DNA of 33,340 nt from Helicobacter sp. (GCA_022766795.1 JALEPE010000006.1:1-33340), one strand, 5' to 3'; shown: positions 1 to 8,540, numbered from the stretch's first letter. The notes: generated by a model not told the origin, from the sequence alone. Program-made: numbers and translations.

Positions 1-23
1 AATTCGCGTCTATTGTATGCCAC
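1..23 (-). CDS. possible 5' end of a leftward gene cut by the window edge
   Basis: On the minus strand a strong ribosome binding site, AAGGAGG (positions 35-29), sits five bases before a GTG at 23-21. The open frame gives (M)AYNRRE and runs off the window. A TTG at 25-23 in another frame is possible but less well spaced. Only seven codons are visible, so no function can be given. Together with katA it would form a divergent gene pair sharing the spacer up to 347. Confidence 0.4.
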
Positions 24-347
24 AAAAGCCTCCTTAAGCTTTTAATTTTTAGCATTTTCAAATGCTTGATAATTATAGCAATTTAAGTATTTTTAAGAAT
101 TGATTTAAGTCAATATATATCTTTTTATATTTCGTATTTTATGGACATTAGAGAGACTTTATTAAGGATTTATTTTGATATTTTACGCTCCTTTTATGAA
201 TATTTTAGGGCAGAAAATCAGATATTTTATAAATAATAATTTTTTTTATTAGAAAATTAATATCATTTTTATAATTTAAATGTATAATTTGCCACAGAAA
301 TAATAAAATTTATTTCTAAATTATATTTCTTTTTTTAAAGGAAGGCA
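24..347. other. AT-rich spacer upstream of katA
   Basis: This 324-base stretch has no coding frame of note and is very AT-rich, with long T runs and imperfect inverted AT repeats around 64-84 and 225-290. It probably carries the katA promoter and, on the other strand, that of the partial leftward gene. Iron or peroxide regulators of the Fur/PerR family often act on Campylobacterota catalase genes, but I cannot assign a definite operator because the background is too AT-rich. Confidence 0.6.
270..288 (+). promoter_or_regulatory. candidate katA -10 elements
   Basis: Two exact TATAAT hexamers lie at 270-275 and 283-288, the second preceded directly by TG. They are 60-78 bases before the katA ATG. 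No convincing -35 box is present, which is normal for sigma-70 promoters in Helicobacter and Campylobacter. Which one is used cannot be decided from sequence. Confidence 0.5.
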
Positions 348-1787
348 ATGAAAAAATTAACCAATGACTTTGGGAACATTGTAAGTGATAATCAAAATTC
401 ACTAAGCGTAGGCAATCAAGGACCGCTTTTGCTGCAAGATTATATCTTGCTAGAAAAATTAGCCCATCAAAACAGAGAAAGAATCCCAGAACGCACGGTG
501 CACGCAAAAGGTAGTGGGGCGTATGGAGAGCTAAGAATCACAGAGGATATTTCCAAATACACAAAGGCAAAAGTGTTACAAAAAGGTGAGGTTACGCCCT
601 TGTTTTTGCGATTCTCAACCGTGGCAGGAGAGGCAGGAGCGGCAGATGCAGAAAGAGATGTCAGGGGATTTGCAATCAAATTCTACACCAAAGAGGGAAA
701 TTGGGATTTAGTCGGCAACAACACGCCCACTTTCTTTATCCGCGACCCTTACAAGTTTCCAGATTTTATCCATAGCCAAAAACGCGACCCGCGCAATCAT
801 CTAAGAAGTAGCAACGCGGCGTGGGATTTTTGGACATTATGCCCAGAGAGTCTGCACCAAGTAACGATTCTAATGAGTGATCGTGGAATCCCAGCGAGTT
901 ATCGCGAAATGCACGGCTTTGGCAGTCATACTTACAGCCTTATCAATGCACAAGGCGAAAGGTTTTGGGTGAAATTCCACTTCAAAAGTAAGCAAGGCAT
1001 TAGGAATCTTACCAATGCACAAGCAGCAGAAATCATCGCAAAAGACAGAGAGAGCCACCAAAGAGATTTGTATGAAAACATAGAAAAGGGCAATTTTCCA
1101 AAATGGAGCTTCAAGATTCAAGTTTTGCGCGAAAGCGAAGTGGATAAGCTAGGATTCAACCCTTTTGATTTGACAAAAACTTGGTCGCACAAAGTCGTTC
1201 CGCTCATAGAGGTAGGAGAGCTTATCTTAAATAGGAATCCACAAAATTATTTCAACGAGGTAGAACAAGCGGCTTTCAGCCCTAGCAATATCGTTCCGGG
1301 AATTGGGTTTAGCCCAGATAAAATGCTGCAAGGCAGAATCTTTAGCTATCCTGATGCGCACCGCTATCGCATTGGAACAAACTATCATCTCTTACCCATT
1401 AATCGCCCAAAAAGCGAGGTGAATACCTATAATGTCGCGGGTGCTATGAACTCTGATACTTACGAAAATAAAGCGGCTTATTATGAGCCAAACAGCTACG
1501 ATTATAGCGCAAAAGAATGCAAGGAGTTTGCAGAACCAGACTTAAAGACAAATGGCAATATCCAGCGGTATGCACCCCTTGATGAGGATTATTATACACA
1601 GCCTAGAGCGTTATTTGCGCTTATGGATTCCAACCAACAAGCACAACTCTTTGAAAATATTGCCTCTTCTATGGAAGGCGTGGAATCCAAAATTATAGAA
1701 CGCGCTTTAGGGCATTTTGAAAAAATTGCTCCTGAATATGCGCAAGGCGTTAAAAACGCGCTCAAAGCAAAGAATCTCCAATGGTAG
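348..1787 (+). CDS. katA: catalase (KatA), heme-dependent
   Basis: Monofunctional heme catalase converting hydrogen peroxide to water and oxygen. The protein has 479 residues, the small-subunit (clade 3) size. The catalytic His52 lies in RTVHAKGSGAYG, the distal Asn125 in VGNNTPTFF, and the proximal heme-ligand Tyr334 in the RIFSYPDAHRYR segment. There is no signal peptide. Helicobacter pylori KatA is about 25 residues longer, with a lysine-rich tail that is absent here. The ATG at 348 follows AAGGAAGG. The stop overlaps the start of the ankyrin gene by seven bases, indicating co-transcription and translational coupling. Identification is secure. Confidence 0.97.
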   Translation: MKKLTNDFGNIVSDNQNSLSVGNQGPLLLQDYILLEKLAHQNRERIPERTVHAKGSGAYGELRITEDISKYTKAKVLQKGEVTPLFLRFSTVAGEAGAADAERDVRGFAIKFYTKEGNWDLVGNNTPTFFIRDPYKFPDFIHSQKRDPRNHLRSSNAAWDFWTLCPESLHQVTILMSDRGIPASYREMHGFGSHTYSLINAQGERFWVKFHFKSKQGIRNLTNAQAAEIIAKDRESHQRDLYENIEKGNFPKWSFKIQVLRESEVDKLGFNPFDLTKTWSHKVVPLIEVGELILNRNPQNYFNEVEQAAFSPSNIVPGIGFSPDKMLQGRIFSYPDAHRYRIGTNYHLLPINRPKSEVNTYNVAGAMNSDTYENKAAYYEPNSYDYSAKECKEFAEPDLKTNGNIQRYAPLDEDYYTQPRALFALMDSNQQAQLFENIASSMEGVESKIIERALGHFEKIAPEYAQGVKNALKAKNLQW

Positions 1788-2251
1788 CACTAAGTGAGCA
1801 AGAGGAACAAAGATTCGGAGAGCTTTGCCAAATGGCGTTTAATTTTGCGCGAAATGATGACTGCGAAAATCTTAAAGCGATGATTGAGGCGGGATTAAAT
1901 GTGAATCTCAAAACACACAAGGGCGACACACTCTTGATGTTAGCAAGTTACCACGATTCCATAAATTGCGCAAAAATGCTTTTACAAAAAGGCGCACTTG
2001 TAGATGAACGCAACGATAGGGGGCAAACCCCTCTTGCGGGAGTATGCTTTAAAGGGCATTTGGAAATGGCAAAACTCTTGCTTGCATTTGGTGCAAATCC
2101 GAATGCAAATAATGGCTTAGGCGCGACACCCTACACCTTTGCGATTCTATTTGGGAGGCAAGAAATTGCAGAATTATTGTTGGAATATTCCAATCCGAAC
2201 ATCTTTAAAAGAATGTCCCTACAAATATTAAAATGGTTCAAAAAAGACTAA
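1781..2251 (+). CDS. ankyrin-repeat protein paired with catalase
   Basis: A 156-residue protein built of about three to four ankyrin repeats (roughly residues 35-140), with repeat hallmarks such as GDTLLMLAS, GQTPLAGVC and GATPYTFAI followed by LLL helices. No signal peptide or membrane segment is seen, so it is probably cytoplasmic. Its ATG lies inside the end of katA (ATGGTAG overlap) and there is no good separate ribosome site, so translation is probably coupled. Catalase-ankyrin pairs are known in Pseudomonas (KatB-AnkB), Campylobacter jejuni (KatA with Cj1386, linked to heme loading of catalase) and H. pylori (KatA-KapA). A catalase accessory or heme-delivery role is therefore likely but inferred. 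Confidence 0.92.
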   Translation: MVALSEQEEQRFGELCQMAFNFARNDDCENLKAMIEAGLNVNLKTHKGDTLLMLASYHDSINCAKMLLQKGALVDERNDRGQTPLAGVCFKGHLEMAKLLLAFGANPNANNGLGATPYTFAILFGRQEIAELLLEYSNPNIFKRMSLQILKWFKKD

Positions 2252-2264
2252 AAGTTGTTTAGTC
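2246..2264. terminator. hairpin terminator between convergent genes
   Basis: A perfect seven-pair stem GACTAAA/TTTAGTC with loop AGTTG overlaps both stop codons of the convergent ankyrin and SDR genes. Read on the minus strand it is followed by six T, a classic rho-independent arrangement for the long leftward operon. In the plus direction no T-run follows. Confidence 0.65.
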
Positions 2265-3005
2265 AGAATCCCTATGCACATTTAGTGCGCTAAAGCTTTG
2301 ACTTGTCGGCATCATTTCTAATGTGTTGATATTGATGTGTTTTGGTAGTGTTGCCACCCAATACACCGCTTCAGCAATATCTTGCGGCTGCAAGGCATTG
2401 CTATTTTTGTATAGAGCATTTGCTTTGTCACTATTGCCTTTAAAGCGCACAAGTGAGAATTCACTCTCGGCGAGACCCGGTTCAATATCGCTAACACGAA
2501 CATTGCTGCCTGCTAAATCTGCGCGCAATCCCAGTGCGAACTGCCGCACAAAAGCTTTTGTTGCGCCATAGACATTACCTCCGGGGTAGGGATACCTTCC
2601 AGCAATAGAACCGATGGTGATGATATGCCCACTTTTGCGTTCTACCATTTGGGGTAGGAGCAGATGTGTAATGTGGCTAAGGGCTTTAATGTTTGTGTTA
2701 ATCATCTGTTCCCAGTCGCTAAAGTCGCATTCTTGCGCAGGATTGATTCCTAATGCTAAGCCGGCATTATTCACTAAAACATCAATCTTTTTAAAATCAT
2801 CAGGCAAAGAATCCAGCGCCTCTTTTAAGGCGGTTTTATCGCAAATATCACAAGGCAAAATGGCACAATGTGGAATCTCCTTTGCTAAAGATTCCAATCT
2901 ACTTTTGCGTCTTGCAAGCGCAATTACTTTGTGGTTGTTTGCACCAAATTTTTTAGCAATGGCATACCCAAATCCGCTTGAAGCCCCTGTAACTAATACA
3001 ATCAT
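2259..3005 (-). CDS. SDR-family NADP(H)-dependent oxidoreductase (YdfG-like)
   Basis: A 248-residue classical short-chain dehydrogenase. The Rossmann glycine motif TGASSGFG is at residues 6-13, the NNAG motif at 79-82, and the catalytic set is N105, S133, Y146 and K150 (VYGATK). The RR pair at 32-33 after the second strand favours NADP(H). The overall pattern (IGSIAGRYPYPGGNVYGATKAF region, ending DIEPGLAESEFSLVRF) resembles YdfG-type 3-hydroxy acid or serine dehydrogenases. The substrate cannot be fixed from sequence. AAAGGA precedes the ATG. It begins one base after the TPR lipoprotein stop and is the last gene of the leftward operon. Confidence 0.93.
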   Translation of the reverse strand: MIVLVTGASSGFGYAIAKKFGANNHKVIALARRKSRLESLAKEIPHCAILPCDICDKTALKEALDSLPDDFKKIDVLVNNAGLALGINPAQECDFSDWEQMINTNIKALSHITHLLLPQMVERKSGHIITIGSIAGRYPYPGGNVYGATKAFVRQFALGLRADLAGSNVRVSDIEPGLAESEFSLVRFKGNSDKANALYKNSNALQPQDIAEAVYWVATLPKHININTLEMMPTSQSFSALNVHRDSD

Positions 3006-3006
3006 T

Positions 3007-4317
3007 TTATTTCCTTTTGCATTTTAAAATTGCTTGATAATGCGCTTTTAATTCCTCTTCTTTATTGATTTCATCTTGCGCGATGCTTTCTATGATTTCC
3101 TTTGCTTTTGTGCAATCATTGAGCTTAAAATATCCCCACGCTAAAGAATCCAAGTAGTAAGGATTTTCGCTTTCTTGCTTGAGGGCGTTTTGCACATATT
3201 CCATTCCCTCTTTAACGCGTTTTGAATCATTAAAATCGTGGTCAATCATCAAATAGCCTAAAAAATTCCAATACAGCGCGTCATTGGTTTTTTGCGCGGC
3301 TTGTTTTAAGTCTTTTTCTATGGTTTGCAAATAAGTTTTTGTATGCACTTTTGTATTTTTATATAACAGCATTGCTTTGTAGGCTAGAAAGTTAATGTCT
3401 TGTGTGCTTTGGTAGAGAATTTCAGCTTGTTTAATGCTGTTTTGTGTATCTTTATTTAAACGATACACTTCAAACAAAAATATATCTCGCGAATCAATGC
3501 TAGGGTGGTTTAGTAGGAATTTTTCTGCTAAATCTAGTCGCTTGATTTTTGCATAAATTTCTAGTGTTGCCTGTGCGTATTCTTGGAGTTGTAGTTCCCT
3601 AAAAAGCATTGTATAAATACGAGCAGAATCCTCAAATCGTTTGCTATCTAAATAAATTGCAGCAAGCTTATCCCCAATTTGTTTTGAGATTCCATAATTT
3701 TTGATATGACTTTCATACAATTTCATTGCAGCCTTGTTATCTTTCAAAAACAAAAGATGAATGGCGGCAAGTTTATCTAGTAAAATATCGCTTGGGTTTA
3801 TATTGTAAGCGAGTTGGAGATTCTTAGCGGCATTTTGAAAATCTTGACGCAGAAAATACACAGAAGAGAGCAGCTCGTAGCTTTCAGCGTTTTTGTGATA
3901 GCTAAGCAGTATTTTGGCTTCTTTTAGTGCGTTGTCAAAGTCTTTTTGGTTTGTCAAGATTCCAATTAGCACGCTACGCACAGTTTCATCGGTTGGGTAT
4001 TTTTGCAAAAACGCATAGGATTCTTTCTTAGCATTATCAAAATCGCGTTCTACAACAAGAATCCCTAGAATCTCTTTTAAATAGCTGGGGCTTGGATTTA
4101 ATTGGTAGCTTTGCATAAAGAGTTCTTTTGCGTTTTCATAATCTTGCCCATCTAGTGCAGCATAAGCTTGCATAATGAGGACATCTTCGGGATTTGTAAC
4201 TTCTAAGAAAATGGGGTTATTAGGAGTGATAATTTCCTTTTTAATGCAACCTACAAGCCCAACAAATAGGGTAAAAATACTAAATACAGCAATTAATTTT
4301 TTATTTTTTAACCACAC
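3007..4317 (-). CDS. tetratricopeptide-repeat lipoprotein
   Basis: About 436 residues from the chosen GTG start at 4317. I chose this start because AAAAGGAA lies eight bases upstream and it gives a proper lipoprotein signal: WLKNKK, a hydrophobic core, then the lipobox LVGC. An ATG at 4350 would add 11 residues before the same signal. The mature part is helical TPR-like repeats throughout (for example LFMQSYQLNPSPSYLKEI and NLQLAYNINPSDILLDKL). It is therefore probably a membrane-anchored protein-interaction scaffold facing the periplasm. The start overlaps the end of the YkgJ gene by 17 bases, and the SDR gene follows after one base. Specific function unknown. Confidence 0.88.
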   Translation of the reverse strand: MWLKNKKLIAVFSIFTLFVGLVGCIKKEIITPNNPIFLEVTNPEDVLIMQAYAALDGQDYENAKELFMQSYQLNPSPSYLKEILGILVVERDFDNAKKESYAFLQKYPTDETVRSVLIGILTNQKDFDNALKEAKILLSYHKNAESYELLSSVYFLRQDFQNAAKNLQLAYNINPSDILLDKLAAIHLLFLKDNKAAMKLYESHIKNYGISKQIGDKLAAIYLDSKRFEDSARIYTMLFRELQLQEYAQATLEIYAKIKRLDLAEKFLLNHPSIDSRDIFLFEVYRLNKDTQNSIKQAEILYQSTQDINFLAYKAMLLYKNTKVHTKTYLQTIEKDLKQAAQKTNDALYWNFLGYLMIDHDFNDSKRVKEGMEYVQNALKQESENPYYLDSLAWGYFKLNDCTKAKEIIESIAQDEINKEEELKAHYQAILKCKRK

Positions 4318-4669
4318 CGATACATTCCTTTTGAATTGTGTCAAAATCATCTCTATATATATCCCAGAATGGAAATGTAACGCACTGCTTAGGGCGTTTA
4401 GGATAGATTTGACAGATTCCATTTTTAAAAAACACACAAGAATACGCACCATTGCTTTGTAAAATATCTAGCAAGGAATAGCGATAGCCGACTTTTTTAA
4501 CGAATTTTTGACAAAATTCTTCAAAGCTAAAGTTTAAAAATTCCGCAATAGCTTCTATTTCTTTAGGATTTACAAAAATATAGCCTTGCTCTCCTGTGCA
4601 GCATTTTCCGCCACACTCTTTGCATTTGCTAGAATCAAAGCAAAAGGTAAAGCCTGAATGTTCTAACAT
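4301..4669 (-). CDS. YkgJ-family cysteine-cluster protein
   Basis: A 122-residue protein with the YkgJ/CxxCxxCC-type metal-binding signature near the N-terminus: C16, C19, C23 and C24 in CKECGGKCC. Further cysteines occur in the second half (around SCVFF, GICQIYP and PKQCVTFP). Family members are thought to bind zinc or iron-sulfur, and no enzyme activity is established. The ATG overlaps the stop of the methyltransferase gene by seven bases, with GGAG upstream. It lies within the leftward operon that starts with flagellar genes. The family call is firm and the role unknown. Confidence 0.92.
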   Translation of the reverse strand: MLEHSGFTFCFDSSKCKECGGKCCTGEQGYIFVNPKEIEAIAEFLNFSFEEFCQKFVKKVGYRYSLLDILQSNGAYSCVFFKNGICQIYPKRPKQCVTFPFWDIYRDDFDTIQKECIGVVKK

Positions 4670-5364
4670 TTAATACTCCAAGTATTTGCATTTTTATAAA
4701 TCTCTAAGACTTCTTGCGTGAATTGCTCTCCACAATGCGTAAAAAGCGGTGGAGCAATGCTGCATTGGCTTTTTGAATTTTTTTTAGCGCGACATAATAC
4801 TAAAGTTGCGCTTTTATCTACCTTTGGATGCACAAAACGCAAATGAATTAATGGAATCTTAAAAGTTTGCAATGCGTTAAATAAACTAAAAATAGCTTTT
4901 GCGTCATAGCAAAAAATAAATTCTCCATTGGGCTTTAGTAAGGCATTAACCTTTTTGGTAAATTCTAAAAAGGGTAGATTCTCCGCATAACGCGCACTAA
5001 AAATATCTTTATTTTGCGATTTTACTACGCCATCGTGATAAAAAGGTGGATTGCTAATCACCACATCAAAACTGCTTTGTGGAATCTGTGTAAAATCAAA
5101 ATGCAAAAAATCATCGCAAATTAAGGTTGCCTCCGTCTGATTGATACGCAAATTATGCGCACAAAACTCCGCCATTTTGGGATTCTTTTCTATCATTGTG
5201 AGCTTAATCTTAGAATCTCTAGCGCACAATAAACCTAGGATTCCACATCCTGCGCCCACTTCTAGCAAGGAATAGCGCGCCCTTAGAAAAGGAATTGCAA
5301 AGTGGTGTAAAAACAAAGTGTCACTATTGTAACAATATCCATCTTTTGGCTGGTAGATTTGCAT
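4663..5364 (-). CDS. TrmN6-like N6-adenine methyltransferase
   Basis: A 233-residue class I SAM-dependent methyltransferase. SAM motif I is EVGAGCG (residues 35-41) and the N6-adenine catalytic motif NPPF is at 105-108. The opening QPKDGYCYNSDTLFL is typical of the YfiC/TrmN6 family, which methylates A37 of tRNA1-Val in E. coli. That substrate is inferred for this protein; other small N6-adenine methyltransferases share NPPF. No membrane or export signal is present. It follows the FlgQ-like gene by eight bases and overlaps the YkgJ gene. Confidence 0.85.
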   Translation of the reverse strand: MQIYQPKDGYCYNSDTLFLHHFAIPFLRARYSLLEVGAGCGILGLLCARDSKIKLTMIEKNPKMAEFCAHNLRINQTEATLICDDFLHFDFTQIPQSSFDVVISNPPFYHDGVVKSQNKDIFSARYAENLPFLEFTKKVNALLKPNGEFIFCYDAKAIFSLFNALQTFKIPLIHLRFVHPKVDKSATLVLCRAKKNSKSQCSIAPPLFTHCGEQFTQEVLEIYKNANTWSIKC

Positions 5365-5372
5365 TGCGATTC

Positions 5373-5912
5373 CTATTGTATAGGGGCGATATTTAGGGTA
5401 AAAATTGTTAAACCCTTGGAATCTTTAATGATTGTTTCTATGGTATCGCCTAAATTGGAATCGTGCGTAACTTTATAGAATAGCTTCAAGGAATCGCGTG
5501 TGATGGTTTGGCTAAAGCCTTGTGAAAAATTATTTTTATTTTCTCCATTAAAAATTTCTTTACCTTTTAAAAGTGCGATAAAGTCTAAATCTCTAAACGC
5601 ATCACTACCAAAAAACCTACGCGTTATGGAATCTTTTGCATAGCAAGTGGAATTTAAGCAGATTTTATTGTTGTAACAATCCATTTTAAGTAGAACAACC
5701 CCTGCGTTAAAAATTTCTAAGCTTGTGTAGTTAGCAAAGGATTTTACAAAGCCTAAATCATAAAATCTAAAATCTTTAGTGGAGAAAAAAATCGCTTTTG
5801 TTGTGGAATCTTGTAAGGGGCTTGGGGCTTTAGCGCACCCAAGCATTACAAAAAGGACTAAGCAAGATAGAAAAGGGCTTAAAACTGCTCGCCAGTTAAT
5901 ACGCGATACCAT
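5373..5912 (-). CDS. flgQ: FlgQ-like lipoprotein, probable flagellar accessory
   Basis: A 179-residue protein with a lipoprotein signal: charged start (R4, R8), hydrophobic core and lipobox VMLGC at about residue 26. The mature part contains a paired-cysteine segment, NNKICLNSTCY. It lies directly after the FlgP-like gene and overlaps it by 34 bases, the arrangement of flgP-flgQ in Campylobacter jejuni, where both are needed for motility and FlgP forms an outer-membrane-associated basal disk. I call it FlgQ from position plus its lipoprotein type. The sequence alone is only weakly diagnostic, so the symbol is tentative. Confidence 0.68.
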   Translation of the reverse strand: MVSRINWRAVLSPFLSCLVLFVMLGCAKAPSPLQDSTTKAIFFSTKDFRFYDLGFVKSFANYTSLEIFNAGVVLLKMDCYNNKICLNSTCYAKDSITRRFFGSDAFRDLDFIALLKGKEIFNGENKNNFSQGFSQTITRDSLKLFYKVTHDSNLGDTIETIIKDSKGLTIFTLNIAPIQ

Positions 5913-6436
5913 CTTTTTCCATCAAGTTTAAGTTCCATACTGACTTGACAAAGTCCATCTTTATAAACTGTCTCTACAATTTCAGCATTACGAATCACCG
6001 CTAATACTTTTGTTTTTACGGTAGAATTCTTTAGCATCATATCCCGCACGGTGTCTTGTGCATTGACGCGGATTCCATACATTTTTTCCCCAATTTGTCG
6101 GTAAGCATCAACGATTGCCGCACGTTTTGCTAACGCTAGAGCTTGCGCTGGAGAAACGGTAGATTCTGGAGCAACACCCATACCAATCGCACTAAGCTCA
6201 ATAATACTAGATGGTGTAATCATTGGAGCATTTGGAATCACAATGTCATCTCCACCCACTTCAACACCTTGAAGATTGGATGGTGCATTAGAGTTTCTGC
6301 CATAAGAGTTCTGAAATCCCGCATTTCCTATTGGGCTTACAGAAGCACTACTTGTTGTTGAGTTGGCTTGCGCTGCAAATAAACTACTTCCTAAAAGCAT
6401 TCCTGCTACAATTAATGAAATTGATGTTTTTGTCAT
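5879..6436 (-). CDS. flgP: FlgP-like LPP20-domain protein, flagellar basal disk component
   Basis: About 185 residues from the ATG at 6436, chosen because AAAAGGA lies just upstream; the open frame extends 13 codons further without a good site. An export signal (LIVAGMLLGSSLFAAQA) is followed by a low-complexity Ser/Asn-rich stretch and an LPP20-type domain: SPAQALALAKRAAIVDAYRQ, then EKMYGIRVNAQDTV, then the ending VYKDGLCQVSMELKLDGKRWY. This matches the FlgP family, which makes the basal disk around the flagellar motor at the outer membrane. Unusually, there is no lipobox cysteine in the signal region, so it looks cleaved by signal peptidase I instead. It sits between the DUF115 motility gene and the FlgQ-like gene. 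Confidence 0.85.
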   Translation of the reverse strand: MTKTSISLIVAGMLLGSSLFAAQANSTTSSASVSPIGNAGFQNSYGRNSNAPSNLQGVEVGGDDIVIPNAPMITPSSIIELSAIGMGVAPESTVSPAQALALAKRAAIVDAYRQIGEKMYGIRVNAQDTVRDMMLKNSTVKTKVLAVIRNAEIVETVYKDGLCQVSMELKLDGKRWYRVLTGEQF

Positions 6437-6475
6437 TTCAATCCTTTTTAACATGAGATATGAGAAATTAAGCAA

Positions 6476-8416
6476 CTAATGTTCCACTTTGGCAAAAAGC
6501 GTTTGATGTAAGTATTGTAACATTTTTTCCATTCCTTTTTCATAGAGTTTTTGCGATTCCTCCCAAAGCCCTTCCATATTATCGTGCGGTAAATGCAAAC
6601 TCGCTAAAACAATGGCGTAAAGGAAATGGCTAAGTGTTCCTCCAAATAAAATTCCAATAAAGGGATTTTTCTCTGCTTCTTTTGCGATTGTCTGATAGAT
6701 TGCATCAATTGCCCAAAACAATTCTTTTTTAGAAGTTACTTTATGTTTGAATGTATCTTGGATTTTGTTTTTAAACGCTAGAATCTCAAAGTGATATTTC
6801 TGTGTGTCTTTGGTATAGAATCCCTCTTTATAAGGGTCTTTAAATAAAGATTTAATTTGTTTTAATGCTGATTTCTTGTCAATGGTTTTAAGTTCAAAGT
6901 CCTCGTGGTGTATTGGTGTTGCCCCATCAATTTTTGCCCCATCACTTAAATTGAGAATATGAAAGGGCTTTAAAGCTTTAAAAGCTTCTTCTAATGCCAT
7001 TCTTGAAAGTGAGAAAAGCGGGTCGGAATAAATATCGTTACTAAAATTTCCTACCACTAAAAACGCATCCTCTGGAATCGTTGCTTCCTCCTCGCCATAA
7101 TAGGAATTTTTTGCGTGTTTTTTTGCGCCTTTTTTGTATCCGCAATCTAATCCACACAAAATGACATCACTACCCAAATAGCAAGCTAAAGCTGCGCCGG
7201 CATTCCCAACAAGTGGCGCAGTGAATTGAATCTTGAGTTTTGGTGCATTGAGGTTTGCTGCGCTACTTCCGTCGCGTTCAAACATATAAATTTCTTTTGC
7301 AACTTCTTTAGCATTTTTGTCAAGCACAGAGGCACAAAGTAGTGGAATCTTTCCTAATGGCGCACTTTTTAAGACATCGCCTAGAAAATCGTGCCGTTCA
7401 ATCTCAATTTGAAAGTCGGGTTTAATGCCTGCTTTCAATAAGGGTTTTAGTGCGGTTCCACAACTAAAAATAATCATTTTTTTGGTATTTGCTTTAATAA
7501 AAGGTAGTAAGGAATCTAGGCTTGGACCATTCGCAACGACACAAATGGGTGCATTAACGCGTTTGACTTCCGTGAGCATTGATGTAATGGGATAGGAGGT
7601 TTTATTGACGATTCCGCGCATTTCATCTTCAAATGTTCCCCAGCCACGCAGACTTTGGGCGTGCATTTCATAGACAACATCGCGTGCATTAATATTAATG
7701 GGTGTTTGGTAGAACATTAGCTCAAAGCGAATGGCAGAAGTGCTGATTTTGCGTGTTAAAAAGAAATGATTAATGTAATCACGTTCCATCATATTCTCTA
7801 AAAAGATGTATCCTGCTTTATCTTGTGTTTTGCTAAAGAGCATAGGAAAATCTACGAAAAAGCACGCGATTCTAAATAAATCTAGCGATTCTTCAAAGAT
7901 GAAAAAATTATGGATAAATGTATAGCGTTCGGCTAAAATTTGCAGAAAGATTCCTCCCCCTAAGCCAAATAAATTTAAGCTTGGCATAAAATCACTGGGT
8001 AAATGGTAAGTTTCTATGCCACCATTTGCTCGCATAAAGTCTATGATTTCATCAACTAGAATCTTGCTAAATGTAAAATTTTCACCCATTTTTTCCAGTT
8101 TGCTTCCAAAAATACGATGCCATTTTTCATTGATGGGAGGATTATACGCGCAATTTTCGTGAATCTCTAGCATTGTAGATTTGCCATTAACTAAGGGAAA
8201 CATCAAGGTTTTTTGCACGAAGTTGATGATATTAATGCCTTCTTGTCCAATATAGAGTTGATATTCTTTAGCAGGTGTTTGTAGTGCATTAAAAAGGTTT
8301 GGATAATCCACTTGAAAAAAGGCTAAATTTTGTTGGAATCTCTTATTGCAAAAAGATTCTATCATCTCTGGAGTGCTGGTTTTTAAAACTTGCAAGATTC
8401 CTTGAGTGTTGTGCAT
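6476..8416 (-). CDS. DUF115 motility accessory factor (Maf/flagellar glycosylation type)
   Basis: About 646 residues from the ATG at 8416, which has AAGGGAA upstream; an open extension to 8476 lacks a ribosome site. The central DUF115 (MAF_flag10) domain begins near residue 290 with VVANGPSLDS (GPSLD at 297-301) and continues through FSCGTALKPLL, IEIERHD and GNAGAALACYLGSDVILCGLD. Family members in Campylobacter and Helicobacter transfer nonulosonic acids such as pseudaminic acid to flagellin or affect motility. It is cytoplasmic with no signal. It heads the leftward operon, 39 bases before flgP, which supports a flagellar role. The exact sugar and acceptor are not visible. Confidence 0.9.
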   Translation of the reverse strand: MHNTQGILQVLKTSTPEMIESFCNKRFQQNLAFFQVDYPNLFNALQTPAKEYQLYIGQEGINIINFVQKTLMFPLVNGKSTMLEIHENCAYNPPINEKWHRIFGSKLEKMGENFTFSKILVDEIIDFMRANGGIETYHLPSDFMPSLNLFGLGGGIFLQILAERYTFIHNFFIFEESLDLFRIACFFVDFPMLFSKTQDKAGYIFLENMMERDYINHFFLTRKISTSAIRFELMFYQTPININARDVVYEMHAQSLRGWGTFEDEMRGIVNKTSYPITSMLTEVKRVNAPICVVANGPSLDSLLPFIKANTKKMIIFSCGTALKPLLKAGIKPDFQIEIERHDFLGDVLKSAPLGKIPLLCASVLDKNAKEVAKEIYMFERDGSSAANLNAPKLKIQFTAPLVGNAGAALACYLGSDVILCGLDCGYKKGAKKHAKNSYYGEEEATIPEDAFLVVGNFSNDIYSDPLFSLSRMALEEAFKALKPFHILNLSDGAKIDGATPIHHEDFELKTIDKKSALKQIKSLFKDPYKEGFYTKDTQKYHFEILAFKNKIQDTFKHKVTSKKELFWAIDAIYQTIAKEAEKNPFIGILFGGTLSHFLYAIVLASLHLPHDNMEGLWEESQKLYEKGMEKMLQYLHQTLFAKVEH

Positions 8417-8504
8417 TTGTTCCCTTGTGTGAAAATAAAAAGGAATTTTAGCAGAAATTTTGCAATACTCTAGCAAAAGACAAAACTTTTAAGTTTGCAA
8501 AGTT

Positions 8505-8510
8505 TATAAT
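8505..8510 (+). promoter_or_regulatory. candidate -10 of prs
   Basis: TATAAT, 30 bases before the prs ATG, in the short divergent spacer (8417-8540) between the DUF115 gene and prs. No clear -35 box, as usual in this group. Confidence 0.55.
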
Positions 8511-8540
8511 TTTGTTTTATTTTACGCAAAAAGGTTGGTT

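Noticed and set aside
64..290. PerR or Fur box upstream of katA
   Set aside because: Several AT inverted repeats fit loosely, but the region is so AT-rich that none stands out.
3007..4452. Longer TPR protein beginning at 4452
   Set aside because: The extra 45 residues lie inside the YkgJ gene, have no ribosome site and would bury the lipoprotein signal that begins at 4317.
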